Shown: piece by piece, positions 1 through 7,191 of the stretch
Layout: the number at the start of each line of letters is the position of its first letter
How positions within the stretch are numbered: the first letter of the stretch is position 1
DNA from: an uncultured Bacteroides sp.
GTDB lineage: Bacteria; Bacteroidota; Bacteroidia; Bacteroidales; Bacteroidaceae
Direction of reading: 5' to 3'
Length of the DNA: 8,188 nucleotides
Assembly: GCA_905197435.1 (NCBI GenBank)
Contig: CAJJYX010000148.1
Coordinates: 1-8,188 of the forward strand
Translations under genes and position numbers: made by a program
Notes under the pieces: generated by a model
What the model was told of the DNA's origin: nothing
Seen by the model: the letters and a program-made list of their open reading frames with translations, nothing else
Database searches by the model: none

Positions 1-87
1 CCACCTAATATAATCAATTCAGGTCTAAATATATTACAATAATTAAGTATACCTTCTTTCAAATAATTGATATAGTTATCAAGGGCT
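1..87 (-). other. ROK-family-like segment fused in frame to the GH31 start
   Basis: From about residue 97 of the minus-strand frame the protein reads LDNYINYLKEGILNY, then CNIFRPELIILGG. ROK-family glucokinases and NagC/XylR-type repressors carry a closely similar helix-strand segment in their C-terminal half (a hydrophobic helix ending in N-[IL]-[FL]-x-P-E-x-I-[IV]-[IL]-GG). It is not expected in the GH31 N-terminal domain. Base composition changes at the same place: bases 1-80 hold 18 G/C (about 22%), while bases 91-170 hold 35 (44%). The junction falls near 80-90. Joining of two unrelated DNAs, by misassembly or recombination, is the likely explanation. The ROK assignment rests on a short segment. 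Confidence 0.65.
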
Positions 88-371
88 TTGACAGCAACTT
101 CATCACCTTGTTCCTCGACCTTAAAACCGGTCTTGCTTTTCTGAGGAATAACAATGAGACTCTGCTCCTTTGAAAATTCCTTCTCAGGAGTAGCCGATAC
201 ATGAATGAGCTTCTCACCCATTACTTCCAACCTTACTTTACGCACATCCGTCGGCCGCTGCTGCCTGACTTCCACAACAACACCGTTCCCGGTTTTCTCG
301 AATCCGCCTCCGGAACATGCGGCGAGCATCCATCCGGCAAGCAAATAAACTGAAGTGTTTTTCAATCTCAT
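1..371 (-). CDS. GH31 alpha-xylosidase-like lipoprotein, N-terminal part only, with foreign 3' end at window edge
   Basis: The frame opens at ATG 371 and runs with no stop off the left edge (123 full codons). Residues 1-18 are a lipoprotein signal peptide ending in the lipobox LAAC (Cys19), followed by a Gly-rich linker. Residues about 23-95 (NGVVVEVRQQRPTDV, KVRLEVMGEKLIHVSATP, SLIVIPQ) match my recollection of the N-terminal beta-sandwich (DUF4968-like) of Bacteroides GH31 enzymes, especially alpha-xylosidases that remove non-reducing-end xylose from xyloglucan oligosaccharides. No catalytic region is present. After residue 95-97 the protein no longer resembles GH31; it reads as a ROK-family segment (separate entry). 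The gene lies 138 bases downstream of the HTCS gene on the same strand, which fits a xyloglucan-type utilization locus. The ATG is chosen because it immediately precedes the signal peptide. The GH31 call for residues 1-95 is fairly confident; xylosidase specificity is inferred from context. Confidence 0.78.
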   Translation of the reverse strand, partial: MRLKNTSVYLLAGWMLAACSGGGFEKTGNGVVVEVRQQRPTDVRKVRLEVMGEKLIHVSATPEKEFSKEQSLIVIPQKSKTGFKVEEQGDEVAVKALDNYINYLKEGILNYCNIFRPELIILG

Positions 372-509
372 ATTATTGTTTTTAATGTGAATTTTCTCCG
401 AGGTAAAAATAGAAAGTTTCCTCCAAAAACGAGTCCTCCCGATGTTGAAACAAAAGGGCACTTTTGATTCCCTTAAAAGACAATATGTTTCTGTAAGGGG
501 TATTTTTTG
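372..509. other. Intergenic region between HTCS stop and GH31 start
   Basis: This 138-base stretch has no credible ORF. Read on the minus strand it contains a short inverted repeat (451-466) and, nearer the GH31 start, a weak -7-like TATTTTTA (411-404) ending 32 bases before the ATG. No -33 element lies at the expected distance from it. A GGAAAC word (421-416 on the minus strand) also occurs as the outer arm of the repeat in front of the GH5 gene. GH31 may have its own promoter here, but the evidence is thin. Confidence 0.4.
451..466. repeat. Perfect inverted repeat CAAAAG-ggca-CTTTTG
   Basis: Two 6-base arms are separated by 4 bases, 44 bases past the HTCS stop codon. On the minus strand it is followed by TTTC, so it could be a weak terminator for HTCS. 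It could equally be an operator in front of GH31. An overlapping alternative pairing exists between AAGGG and CCCTT on the minus strand. The stem is short and A/T-rich, so neither role is secure. Confidence 0.35.
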
Positions 510-3500
510 TTATCTGCCTTCTCTTTCCTGATAAACAGAGGGCAAAACACCAAACTCATCCTTAAAATATTTACTGAAATACTTGGGGTTGTTGAAGCCC
601 AACTGATACGCTATCTCCGATACATTTTGCTGACTTTCGCGCAGCATCTGTGCCGCTCTTTTCAGACGGATGACACGGATAAATTCAATAGGAGTCTTAC
701 CGGTTATCTGCAAGAGTTTCTTGTAAAGATGCACCCGGCTCATACCCAATCCCCGGCTCAATTCCTCTACAGACAAATCACACCGGGCAATGTTCGCCTC
801 CACATATTTGATGGCATTCTCCACCAGCTTTTCGTCCAACGAAGTAATGGCTATCTCACTTGGTTCGGGGTCGATGAGCGACTTTGTTTTGCGTCTCTTG
901 CTCAAGTCAATCAGCTTGCGCATACGCAGAATCAGGATTTCCACATTGAAAGGTTTCGTCACATAATCATCCGCGCCGATGGTCAGCCCCTCCAATTTAT
1001 CTTCCACAGCCTGCCGGGCAGTGAGCAATATCATCGGAATGTCACTCGTGCGTTTATCGGTCTTTACCCGACGGCACAATTCATTTCCATCCATCTCGGG
1101 CATCATTACGTCACTGACTATAATATCCGGCATCAGTTCCGGCACTTTCTGCCAAGCTTCCCTGCCATTGGAGGCTGACTGTATACGGAAATACAAGCTC
1201 AGGCTGTCTTTCATGAAGGCAACCAAATCTTCATTATCGTCCACAACCAAGGCCAACGGCTTTTCTTTTTCACCTTCACGGCCTTCCTCCATATCGTGCG
1301 GAAGGTCATCCGAAAGCGGTTCTTCTTCCATACCCGGCACATGTTTAACCGGAAGCTCAATCTGGAACACACTACCGGAACCCACATTATCAACGACGTG
1401 TACCGTGCCCTCATGCAGTGCCACAAAATCGCGTACCAGGCTCAAGCCAATACCGCTACCCGTTGACTGGTGTCCCGGCTCTTCCTGCTCCACCTGATAG
1501 AAACGTTCAAAAACACGTTCCTTGTCTTCATCCCTGATGCCGACACCCGTATCCGAGACCTTTATCAGCAATCTCCCGGGAGTCTCTTTCGACATTTCCA
1601 ACGCCACATCCACACGTCCCCCTTCCGGGGTGAACTTGAAAGCATTGGACAAAAGATTCATCACAACCTTGCCTGTCTTATCCTCGTCGAATGACATATT
1701 CAATGATTCCATGGCCGAAAAGAATGTCAGATGCACATGTTTCTTTTCGGAAAGCATCAAGAAAGAAGTACAGATACTGCGCACATATGCCACAATATCC
1801 CCCTCGGACAAAGTCAGATGCAGCCCTGCCATCTCATTCTTACGGAAATCGAGCAACTGGTTGACCAGATTCAACAATCGCTGTGCATTGCGGTACATCA
1901 GTTGCAACTTGCCATGCAGCTTTTCGTCCGTAATCTCCTTCATCATACTTTCCATCGGTGATATAATCAGCGTAAGCGGCGTACGCAACTCATGGCTGAC
2001 ATTCGTAAAGAAGCGGAACTTCATCTGGCTCAACTCATCCTTCTTCTTCGCATCTTCCTCTATCTGGCGGATTTTGAATTTATTGCGTTCCCTCCGTTGT
2101 ACGGCATAGAGCGAAAGGAAGACGGCTCCTGCAATCAGAAGGGCATAAACAATATATGCCCACGGAGTCATCCAAAAAGGCGGAAGGATGACAATCTTCA
2201 GGAAAGCCTCTTCAGTACCCGCATATCCGTCACTGTTTGTAGCCTTCACCCTTAGGGTATAAGTCCCAGAAGCCAGATTGGTATAGGTAACACGATGCAT
2301 ATCGGACATACTCGTCAGCCAGTTCTCATTAAATCCTTCCAGTTTATAGAAATACCGCGTTTTCTCGGGCAACACGAAATTATCCGAGGCAAACAGTACC
2401 GTAAATACATTCTGTTCATAACCCAGCACGACTTCCCCGGTTTCATTCAGGGCCTCCTTCAATATGACACGCCCTGCATATTCCCCGCCTACCTTCACGT
2501 CTTCATTGAACAACTGGAAACCGGTAAACATAACCTTGGGCAACGTACGGTTGTACTTTATGTTGTCCGGTCGGAAGCGATTCAGCCCATACAAGCCTCC
2601 CACCACAATCTCACCCGTATGCAGACGTTTGAGAGAGCGCTGGTTGAAATCACAACTCTGCAACCCGTCTTTGTCGTTGTAGGCATAGCAACGAAACACG
2701 GGATGCTCCGTCTTGCTGTCAACGGACAACACCACATTTATCAGTTCTCCACCGGTACTGACCCATATACTGTTGTTTTCATCTTCCGCAACACCCAATA
2801 TCAGAAGTTTGAAGAAATCAGGCTTGATTGGCACCTCGTACAATTCATCCCGTTTGTTGTCATATACATTCAAGCCTTCACGCGTTGCTATCCACAGCAA
2901 ACCGCGACTGTCTTCGTAAACTTGGTTTATGTTTTGGTTGGAAAGCCTTGCCTTACCCGACTTTGTTCCTGCAAAATTTGTAATCTCACCGGTTCTCAGG
3001 TCCATGAAAGCCATCCCTGCCGAAGTACCGATAACCAGAGTATTGTCACGGCTGATGCAGAGGGATGAGATATAGTCTGACACAAGGTTTGAATTACTTG
3101 TAGAATAAGTGGTAAATATTCCCGTCTGAGGATTCAGGCATTGCAATCCTCCTCCCAACGTACCGATCCAGATATTTTTGTCCGCATCTTCCGCCAAGGC
3201 CCATACATTGTCGTATACCAAAGAGTTTCCACCTCCCTTACAAGCCCGGTAATGGATAAAGCGGTTTCCGTCATAGCAATTCAGTCCGCCCCAAAAAGTG
3301 CCTGCCCACACTCTGCCGCTACTGTCCCGGAGAAGGCAGACAATGACATCACTCGATATTGAACGGGGATCTGCCGTATGCGAAAAGGTCATACGCTCAT
3401 CTGTCACGCTATTCCAGCGAACCAACCCGCGATCATTGGTCCCCAGCCATACGATATCACCGCCTCCGTCTTCCACACAATTAATGTCGCCCACATCGGC

Positions 3501-4529
3501 AATGCCGAACTTGAAGATACTTTCATTATAGAAAGAGACACCCTTCTTGTAGGTGCCCACCCACATCGTACCGGTCTCATCTTCACAGAGAGCCGTTATC
3601 GTATTGTTGGACAATGTACGCCCGTTATTGGGATCATTCGCCAGACGGACTTTCCGTCCTGTCGGTTCTATCAATTCAACGCCATCCTGATTCCTGCCTA
3701 CCCATACGCATCCGTATTTATCCTGTGCCACTGCACGTACGGCATTGTAAGTGTCCGTTCGTGGAGAGCGCTGTTCCCAAGCCTTCCGGGAGAGGCTATA
3801 AATCCACATACCCTCCACACTGAATATCCATACCCGCCCACTATGGTCGACATACAAATCAAAGGCAGCATTCTTTACCTCCCTGCAATCTTTGGCAATG
3901 TCCGGATTGATCCACCTGATACATTGCTTGTCCTCATCTATACAAGCCAGGACACCATTGTTCAGGACCAACAGGATTCCTTCGCCGCATTCCTTCATGT
4001 CAGACACTTCGGCTTTTGCAAACAGTTCATCCGGGTCTTTCACTGCTACGGCATTTTTCTGTCCCTCTCTATATCTGTAAACACCTTTACCGTAGATGGA
4101 TATCCAAAAAGTCTTTTCCTTATCAATATAGATAAATGAAGGATTCCCGGTTAGACCGACATTCCACATCCAGGCTTCCACATTACGGTCGAAGACATCG
4201 GAAACCGAGTTGTAAATGGCATAACCGGCTCCTGTACGTATCCACAAATTTCCGGATGCATCTTCTTGAATATCTTCTATATAACTATCGGGGAGAGATT
4301 TCCCGTCATCCTTCTGGCTACGATAAATCCTGATATCGTAACCATCATAGCGGTTCAGCCCGGAGGCTGTGCCAAACCACATGAATCCGTTTGAATCTTT
4401 ATAAATGGAATTGACCTGATTATTGGAAAGCCCGTCCTTCACTTCCAAATGCTTAAACATGTAGCCGTGTGGAGCAGCAGAAAAACATATCGCCCATACC
4501 CACAAAAGCAGAAGTTGCAGTCTTTTCAT
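510..4529 (-). CDS. Hybrid two-component system (HTCS) sensor kinase/response regulator
   Basis: One-protein signalling system that senses a glycan breakdown product in the periplasm and switches on its utilization locus. It has 1339 residues, normal for HTCS. Order: signal peptide 1-19; about 13 recognisable beta-propeller (Reg_prop) repeats from 42 to 655, typified by D-x-x-G-x-[LMV]-W-[VIF]-G-T-x-x-G-[LV], enough for two propellers; Y_Y_Y domain about 670-782; membrane helix about 788-810; HisKA with FFTNVSHELRTP and phospho-acceptor His846; ATPase with N box N958/N962, DTGVGI 993-998 and GSGIGL 1024-1029; acidic linker 1066-1090; receiver with D1097, D1098, phospho-acceptor D1140, T1170 and K1192; AraC-type DNA-binding domain about 1235-1335. 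All key catalytic residues are intact. An in-frame ATG at 4592 exists, but ATG 4529 is chosen because the signal peptide begins there and a promoter-like pair lies between the two. It sits between GH5 and GH31 on the same strand. Xyloglucan oligosaccharide as ligand is inferred from these neighbours. Confidence 0.95.
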   Translation of the reverse strand: MKRLQLLLLWVWAICFSAAPHGYMFKHLEVKDGLSNNQVNSIYKDSNGFMWFGTASGLNRYDGYDIRIYRSQKDDGKSLPDSYIEDIQEDASGNLWIRTGAGYAIYNSVSDVFDRNVEAWMWNVGLTGNPSFIYIDKEKTFWISIYGKGVYRYREGQKNAVAVKDPDELFAKAEVSDMKECGEGILLVLNNGVLACIDEDKQCIRWINPDIAKDCREVKNAAFDLYVDHSGRVWIFSVEGMWIYSLSRKAWEQRSPRTDTYNAVRAVAQDKYGCVWVGRNQDGVELIEPTGRKVRLANDPNNGRTLSNNTITALCEDETGTMWVGTYKKGVSFYNESIFKFGIADVGDINCVEDGGGDIVWLGTNDRGLVRWNSVTDERMTFSHTADPRSISSDVIVCLLRDSSGRVWAGTFWGGLNCYDGNRFIHYRACKGGGNSLVYDNVWALAEDADKNIWIGTLGGGLQCLNPQTGIFTTYSTSNSNLVSDYISSLCISRDNTLVIGTSAGMAFMDLRTGEITNFAGTKSGKARLSNQNINQVYEDSRGLLWIATREGLNVYDNKRDELYEVPIKPDFFKLLILGVAEDENNSIWVSTGGELINVVLSVDSKTEHPVFRCYAYNDKDGLQSCDFNQRSLKRLHTGEIVVGGLYGLNRFRPDNIKYNRTLPKVMFTGFQLFNEDVKVGGEYAGRVILKEALNETGEVVLGYEQNVFTVLFASDNFVLPEKTRYFYKLEGFNENWLTSMSDMHRVTYTNLASGTYTLRVKATNSDGYAGTEEAFLKIVILPPFWMTPWAYIVYALLIAGAVFLSLYAVQRRERNKFKIRQIEEDAKKKDELSQMKFRFFTNVSHELRTPLTLIISPMESMMKEITDEKLHGKLQLMYRNAQRLLNLVNQLLDFRKNEMAGLHLTLSEGDIVAYVRSICTSFLMLSEKKHVHLTFFSAMESLNMSFDEDKTGKVVMNLLSNAFKFTPEGGRVDVALEMSKETPGRLLIKVSDTGVGIRDEDKERVFERFYQVEQEEPGHQSTGSGIGLSLVRDFVALHEGTVHVVDNVGSGSVFQIELPVKHVPGMEEEPLSDDLPHDMEEGREGEKEKPLALVVDDNEDLVAFMKDSLSLYFRIQSASNGREAWQKVPELMPDIIVSDVMMPEMDGNELCRRVKTDKRTSDIPMILLTARQAVEDKLEGLTIGADDYVTKPFNVEILILRMRKLIDLSKRRKTKSLIDPEPSEIAITSLDEKLVENAIKYVEANIARCDLSVEELSRGLGMSRVHLYKKLLQITGKTPIEFIRVIRLKRAAQMLRESQQNVSEIAYQLGFNNPKYFSKYFKDEFGVLPSVYQEREGR

Positions 4530-4561
4530 ACTATCAGATCTAAGGGAAGTTGTTTTTATTG

Positions 4562-4592
4562 CAAATGAAGCGAAAAACAGACAGAAAAGCAA
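4562..4592 (-). promoter_or_regulatory. Candidate promoter of the HTCS gene
   Basis: On the minus strand a -33-like TTG (4592-4590) is followed after 20 bases by TTCATTTG (4569-4562), one mismatch from the Bacteroides -7 consensus TAnnTTTG. Transcription would start near 4556, leaving a leader of about 27 bases before ATG 4529. This placement argues against the upstream in-frame ATG at 4592. The call is by motif and spacing only. Confidence 0.5.
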
Positions 4593-4594
4593 GG

Positions 4595-4620
4595 AAAGAC
4601 AAGTCTTTTACAGTCTTTTA
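4595..4620. repeat. Tandem AGTCTTTTA repeats overlapping a small hairpin, upstream of HTCS promoter
   Basis: AGTCTTTTA occurs at 4602-4610 and again at 4612-4620, exactly 10 bases apart, about one helical turn. The first copy overlaps a perfect inverted repeat AAAGAC-aa-GTCTTT at 4595-4608. The block lies just upstream of the candidate HTCS -33 element and just downstream of the GH5 stop codon. It could bind an activator (possibly the HTCS itself, since AraC-type domains often bind direct repeats) or be a weak GH5 terminator. Confidence 0.4.
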
Positions 4621-4637
4621 TTCTATCCAACACCTTA

Positions 4638-6374
4638 TCAGTAAGGGTATTTACCTGCTGCAGCTCCTTTCATGATGCCCTCAATGGCATAAGCTTCCTT
4701 CACCTTACCCGTACCGCGGTTCATGTCACCGCCGGTTTCCCAATAGAAGGGGACACAACCGTGGTTTTTCGCCTCGCGGGTGACCACCTCATTCCAATAG
4801 GAACGGCTCTTGTCGTGCATCTCCTGATTCTCACTGACAGTACGCTTCATGGCGCTGTATTCACCTATAATCACCGGACAACCTTTGTCCACGAAATGAG
4901 TCTTCATCAACTGGAACTGTTCTTTCACATGTGCCTCCTCGCCCCAAGTAGTATTATGCTGCGAACCATCTACATGGTTTGCAACGCCCCAATACCAGAA
5001 TGTATTCCCCCAGCTCGCATCTTCCTCCATCAGACAGAAATTATAAGGCTCATAGAAATGCACCTCTACGATCAGACGGTTCTGTACACCGTCCTTCGGC
5101 AAGGCATAAACACCGGCTGTCGCATCACTGGTCCTCGTACCCGGTGCTTGCACAATGAGGCAACGAAGGGCATTGTTTCCTCCGGTGGCACGCACGGCAT
5201 CTACAAAGGTCTGCTCGTACTTCATGACTGTTTCAATATCCTCCGGATTCTCAAATTTGCCACTTGCACTGGTCTCGTTCATACCCGGTTCATTGCATCC
5301 GGCAAAAAGCAGATGCTCGTCATAACCGTTTAGTTTATTGGCAATCTGTGTCCACAAAGTTTTCTGTTTGGCATCTATCTCTTCATTGAATCCGCCAAGT
5401 ATGTGGTCTTCGAGCCAGCCGCCATCCCAATGGATATTGACAATGGCATACATGTCATTGGTTGCACAATAACCCACGACTTCGCTCACACGGTCAAGCC
5501 ATGCAGCATCTATCTCACAGGTAGTCCGGTCAACAATATGCGAATCCCAAGCGCAAGGAATGCGTACAGCATTGAATCCCAACGTTTTCAATCCGTCGAT
5601 ATATGCCTTACTTACTTTGGGATTCCCCCAACCCGTTTCACCGCCCGGGACCTCCATTGTATTTCCAATGTTGATGCCTGCGTACATCTTGGCGGCAAGC
5701 GTTTTGGCATCACCGGCCATACTACCGGTCTCACCCGCAGCCTGCTTTACCGTGACTGTTTCCGTCAGGCTTCCCAAAATAAAAGTGATATGCCCTTCGC
5801 GCGCCTCCAGAGGATTTGAAGAGACGGTAAACTTGAAAATTTTGCTTTCCATGGCACGAGTATTGACCGGCTTTATCCAGGAAACATCGGGAATAACTTG
5901 TACATCACCATTGGTTTCCACTACCACAGAAACATCTCCTCCCGTCGCAGGAAGGTCGAAAGAGGCGGAGTTGGCTATGATTAGTCCGTCCGCAGCCGTC
6001 TGTTTCACTGCGAAACTCCCTACTTCCCTGCCTCCGGCTTTCACCGTCACCCCGGCTTCACGGCCATACGTGTCCGTATTGGATTCTACCGTAATAGCAT
6101 ACTTCAAAATACTACTCGAGGCAGAGCTTCCGGCAGTAACTTTACACCACTCCGGTGCACTGCTGGTAACTTCCAACGCAACGTTCGACTTGATGTTCAG
6201 CGTACTTGTTCCTCCGGTTTTGGAGAAAGTCATCCCATTCGTCAGAATATTCTCGGGAATCGTTATTTCCGGAGTTGCAGTATCATCATTGCTGGAACAT
6301 GAAGCAACGAAAGAAGAAAAGAACAGTGCCGACAGCACCAGGTAAATTTGGAATCTTTTAATGGTATTCTTCAT
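4638..6374 (-). CDS. Surface lipoprotein with two BACON domains and a GH5 endo-glucanase (probably GH5_4, endo-xyloglucanase-like)
   Basis: Hydrolyses beta-1,4-glucan-type backbones, most likely xyloglucan, at the cell surface to give oligosaccharides for import. The 578-residue product has a lipoprotein signal ending VASC (Cys26), followed by SSNDD, an acidic stretch like the Bacteroides surface-export signal. Two BACON-type beta-sandwich domains follow (about 37-127 and 128-214), each ending in a V-K-Q-[TA]-A strand. The GH5 domain (about 220-578) shows YAGINIGNTMEV with WGNP, R271, H315 in NIHW, acid/base E362 in NEP, H439 in VHFYEP, nucleophile E505 in IIGEY, and W545. The layout recalls the Bacteroides ovatus GH5_4 xyloglucanase, which has one BACON domain. 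Other beta-glucans such as mixed-linkage glucan remain possible. ATG 6374 was preferred, with ATG 6377 equally plausible; the frame stays open to 6473, but that extension would start upstream of the promoter-like box and would bury the signal peptide. Confidence 0.92.
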   Translation of the reverse strand: MKNTIKRFQIYLVLSALFFSSFVASCSSNDDTATPEITIPENILTNGMTFSKTGGTSTLNIKSNVALEVTSSAPEWCKVTAGSSASSSILKYAITVESNTDTYGREAGVTVKAGGREVGSFAVKQTAADGLIIANSASFDLPATGGDVSVVVETNGDVQVIPDVSWIKPVNTRAMESKIFKFTVSSNPLEAREGHITFILGSLTETVTVKQAAGETGSMAGDAKTLAAKMYAGINIGNTMEVPGGETGWGNPKVSKAYIDGLKTLGFNAVRIPCAWDSHIVDRTTCEIDAAWLDRVSEVVGYCATNDMYAIVNIHWDGGWLEDHILGGFNEEIDAKQKTLWTQIANKLNGYDEHLLFAGCNEPGMNETSASGKFENPEDIETVMKYEQTFVDAVRATGGNNALRCLIVQAPGTRTSDATAGVYALPKDGVQNRLIVEVHFYEPYNFCLMEEDASWGNTFWYWGVANHVDGSQHNTTWGEEAHVKEQFQLMKTHFVDKGCPVIIGEYSAMKRTVSENQEMHDKSRSYWNEVVTREAKNHGCVPFYWETGGDMNRGTGKVKEAYAIEGIMKGAAAGKYPY

Positions 6375-6414
6375 CATATCTTTACGTATTAAATAATAGT
6401 TAAACCAGTAGGAG

Positions 6415-6422
6415 CAAAAGTA
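6415..6422 (-). promoter_or_regulatory. -7 promoter element of the GH5 gene
   Basis: The minus strand reads TACTTTTG, an exact match to the Bacteroides -7 consensus TAnnTTTG. Transcription would start near 6409, giving a leader of roughly 30-35 bases before ATG 6377/6374. No TTTG or TTG is found about 20 bases upstream; that position falls inside the inverted repeat 6435-6481. An exact -7 with no -33 is what an activator-dependent promoter would show. Confidence 0.55.
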
Positions 6423-6434
6423 GCGGAAAAGACA

Positions 6435-6481
6435 GGAAACACACCGATGACATGTTATCTGCAACGGTATCATTTGTTTCC
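6435..6481. promoter_or_regulatory. Imperfect inverted repeat, candidate activator site upstream of GH5
   Basis: The outer arms are GGAAACA (6435-6441) and TGTTTCC (6475-6481). Nested inside are ACCG (6443-6446) pairing with CGGT (6465-6468), set asymmetrically, and a central palindrome ACATGT (6450-6455). The block covers about -27 to -73 relative to the predicted GH5 start of transcription, replacing the -33 region. The neighbouring HTCS is the natural candidate to bind here; this is inference from position. Confidence 0.45.
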
Positions 6482-6629
6482 GAATAGGGCTGAAAAGTAA
6501 TCATTGAATGACATCGGGCACATACCGCTTGCTCTGAAAGAAAGCAGACAGGGCATCGGCAAGAATAACGAGGCATAGGACAGGGAAATGAAAATACAGA
6601 CTTGCCTTACCGCGTATTAAAAAAAAAGC
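6482..6629. other. Remainder of the divergent intergenic region
   Basis: Between the GH5 operator-like repeat and the Crp/Fnr promoter there is no credible ORF or RNA gene. A short inverted repeat TCATT-g-AATGA (6501-6511) is present; its first nine bases recur at 7250-7258, upstream of the DUF4405 gene. Nothing else stands out. Confidence 0.4.
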
Positions 6630-6637
6630 TAACTTTG
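6630..6637 (+). promoter_or_regulatory. -7-like element directly before the Crp/Fnr gene
   Basis: TAACTTTG matches TAnnTTTG exactly and is followed by CATT and then the ATG at 6642. Transcription would begin at or within a few bases of the start codon. The nearest upstream TTG (6602-6604) is 25 bases away, longer than the usual spacing of about 20. Confidence 0.45.
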
Positions 6638-6641
6638 CATT

Positions 6642-7178
6642 ATGGTAAAGGTCAATCATTTGAATAATTCATTTGAATCTCTGATAAAGGATGACAATCT
6701 GTCCATTCCTCCCAAAACAATATTATTGGAAGAAGGCAAGATTGCCGATAAACTATATCTAATCCGCAAAGGCTGTCTACGCCTTTTTTTCTACAATGAG
6801 GGGAAAGATATAACTTTCCAATTTTTCTTTGAAGGAGATTTTGTTGCATCATTCGACAGCCTATATAAACGTAAGCCAAGTCTTTTTTCATTGGAAAGCA
6901 TTGAGCCTACAGAAGTGTCAGTGATAAAAAGAGATGTGCTCTATAATTTTATTGAGCAAATGCCATCACTAAGACAAGTATATGAAGAAAAACTCATAGA
7001 CCGCTTCCGCGTTTACCAACAATTATTCCTGTCACGGATAAAAGATACTCCGCAACAGCGATATGAGGAGTTACTGAAAAAATATCCGAATATCATTCAA
7101 CGTGTCCCACAACATTACATCGCTTCTTATCTCGGCATTACCCCTGTTTCCCTGTCCCGCATCAGAAATCGCCGTTAG
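6642..7178 (+). CDS. Crp/Fnr-family transcriptional regulator
   Basis: A 178-residue DNA-binding regulator of the compact Bacteroidota Crp/Fnr type. Residues about 15-105 form a cyclic-nucleotide-binding-like beta-roll (KLYLIRKGCLRLFFYNEGKD, then FFFEGDFVASFDSL). A dimer helix follows at about 107-135, then a C-terminal helix-turn-helix at about 153-178 (VPQHYIASYLGITPVSLSRI). The phosphate-binding cassette lacks the Arg-Ser/Thr that contacts cAMP in E. coli CRP, and there is no N-terminal cysteine cluster as in FNR (Cys45 is the only Cys). The signal is therefore unknown, and ligand-free or non-cAMP sensing is likely. It is divergent from GH5 and 143 bases upstream of the DUF4405 gene on the same strand, which may be its target. 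ATG 6642 is the only ATG before residue 107. Confidence 0.88.
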   Translation: MVKVNHLNNSFESLIKDDNLSIPPKTILLEEGKIADKLYLIRKGCLRLFFYNEGKDITFQFFFEGDFVASFDSLYKRKPSLFSLESIEPTEVSVIKRDVLYNFIEQMPSLRQVYEEKLIDRFRVYQQLFLSRIKDTPQQRYEELLKKYPNIIQRVPQHYIASYLGITPVSLSRIRNRR

Positions 7179-7191
7179 GCTTCGTTTCTTT

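Noticed and set aside
507..4139. Several long plus-strand open frames (for example 507-1178, 2295-3068, 3378-4139) opposite the HTCS gene
   Set aside because: They lie entirely antisense to a gene with intact domains throughout, show no recognisable domain themselves, and are explained by the codon pattern of the HTCS gene.
4530..4592. Upstream extension of the HTCS frame to ATG 4592
   Set aside because: It overlaps the candidate -33/-7 pair and puts extra residues before a normal signal peptide beginning at 4529.
4761..6345. Plus-strand open frames (4761-5333, 5403-5819, 5560-6345) opposite GH5
   Set aside because: They are antisense shadows of a complete BACON/GH5 gene, with no family motif or promoter.
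6375..6473. Upstream extension of the GH5 frame to ATG 6473
   Set aside because: It would start upstream of the predicted promoter and inside the inverted repeat, and it would place 33 residues before an otherwise perfect lipoprotein signal peptide.
6656..6678. Direct repeat TCATTTGAAT (6656-6665 and 6669-6678)
   Set aside because: It lies inside the start of the Crp/Fnr coding region, where it encodes an ordinary Asn/Leu/Phe-rich stretch. It may be chance in A/T-rich codons.
6652..6891. Minus-strand open frame of 79 codons
   Set aside because: It is antisense to the Crp/Fnr gene, has Cys/Arg-rich shadow-like composition, and shows no promoter or known motif.
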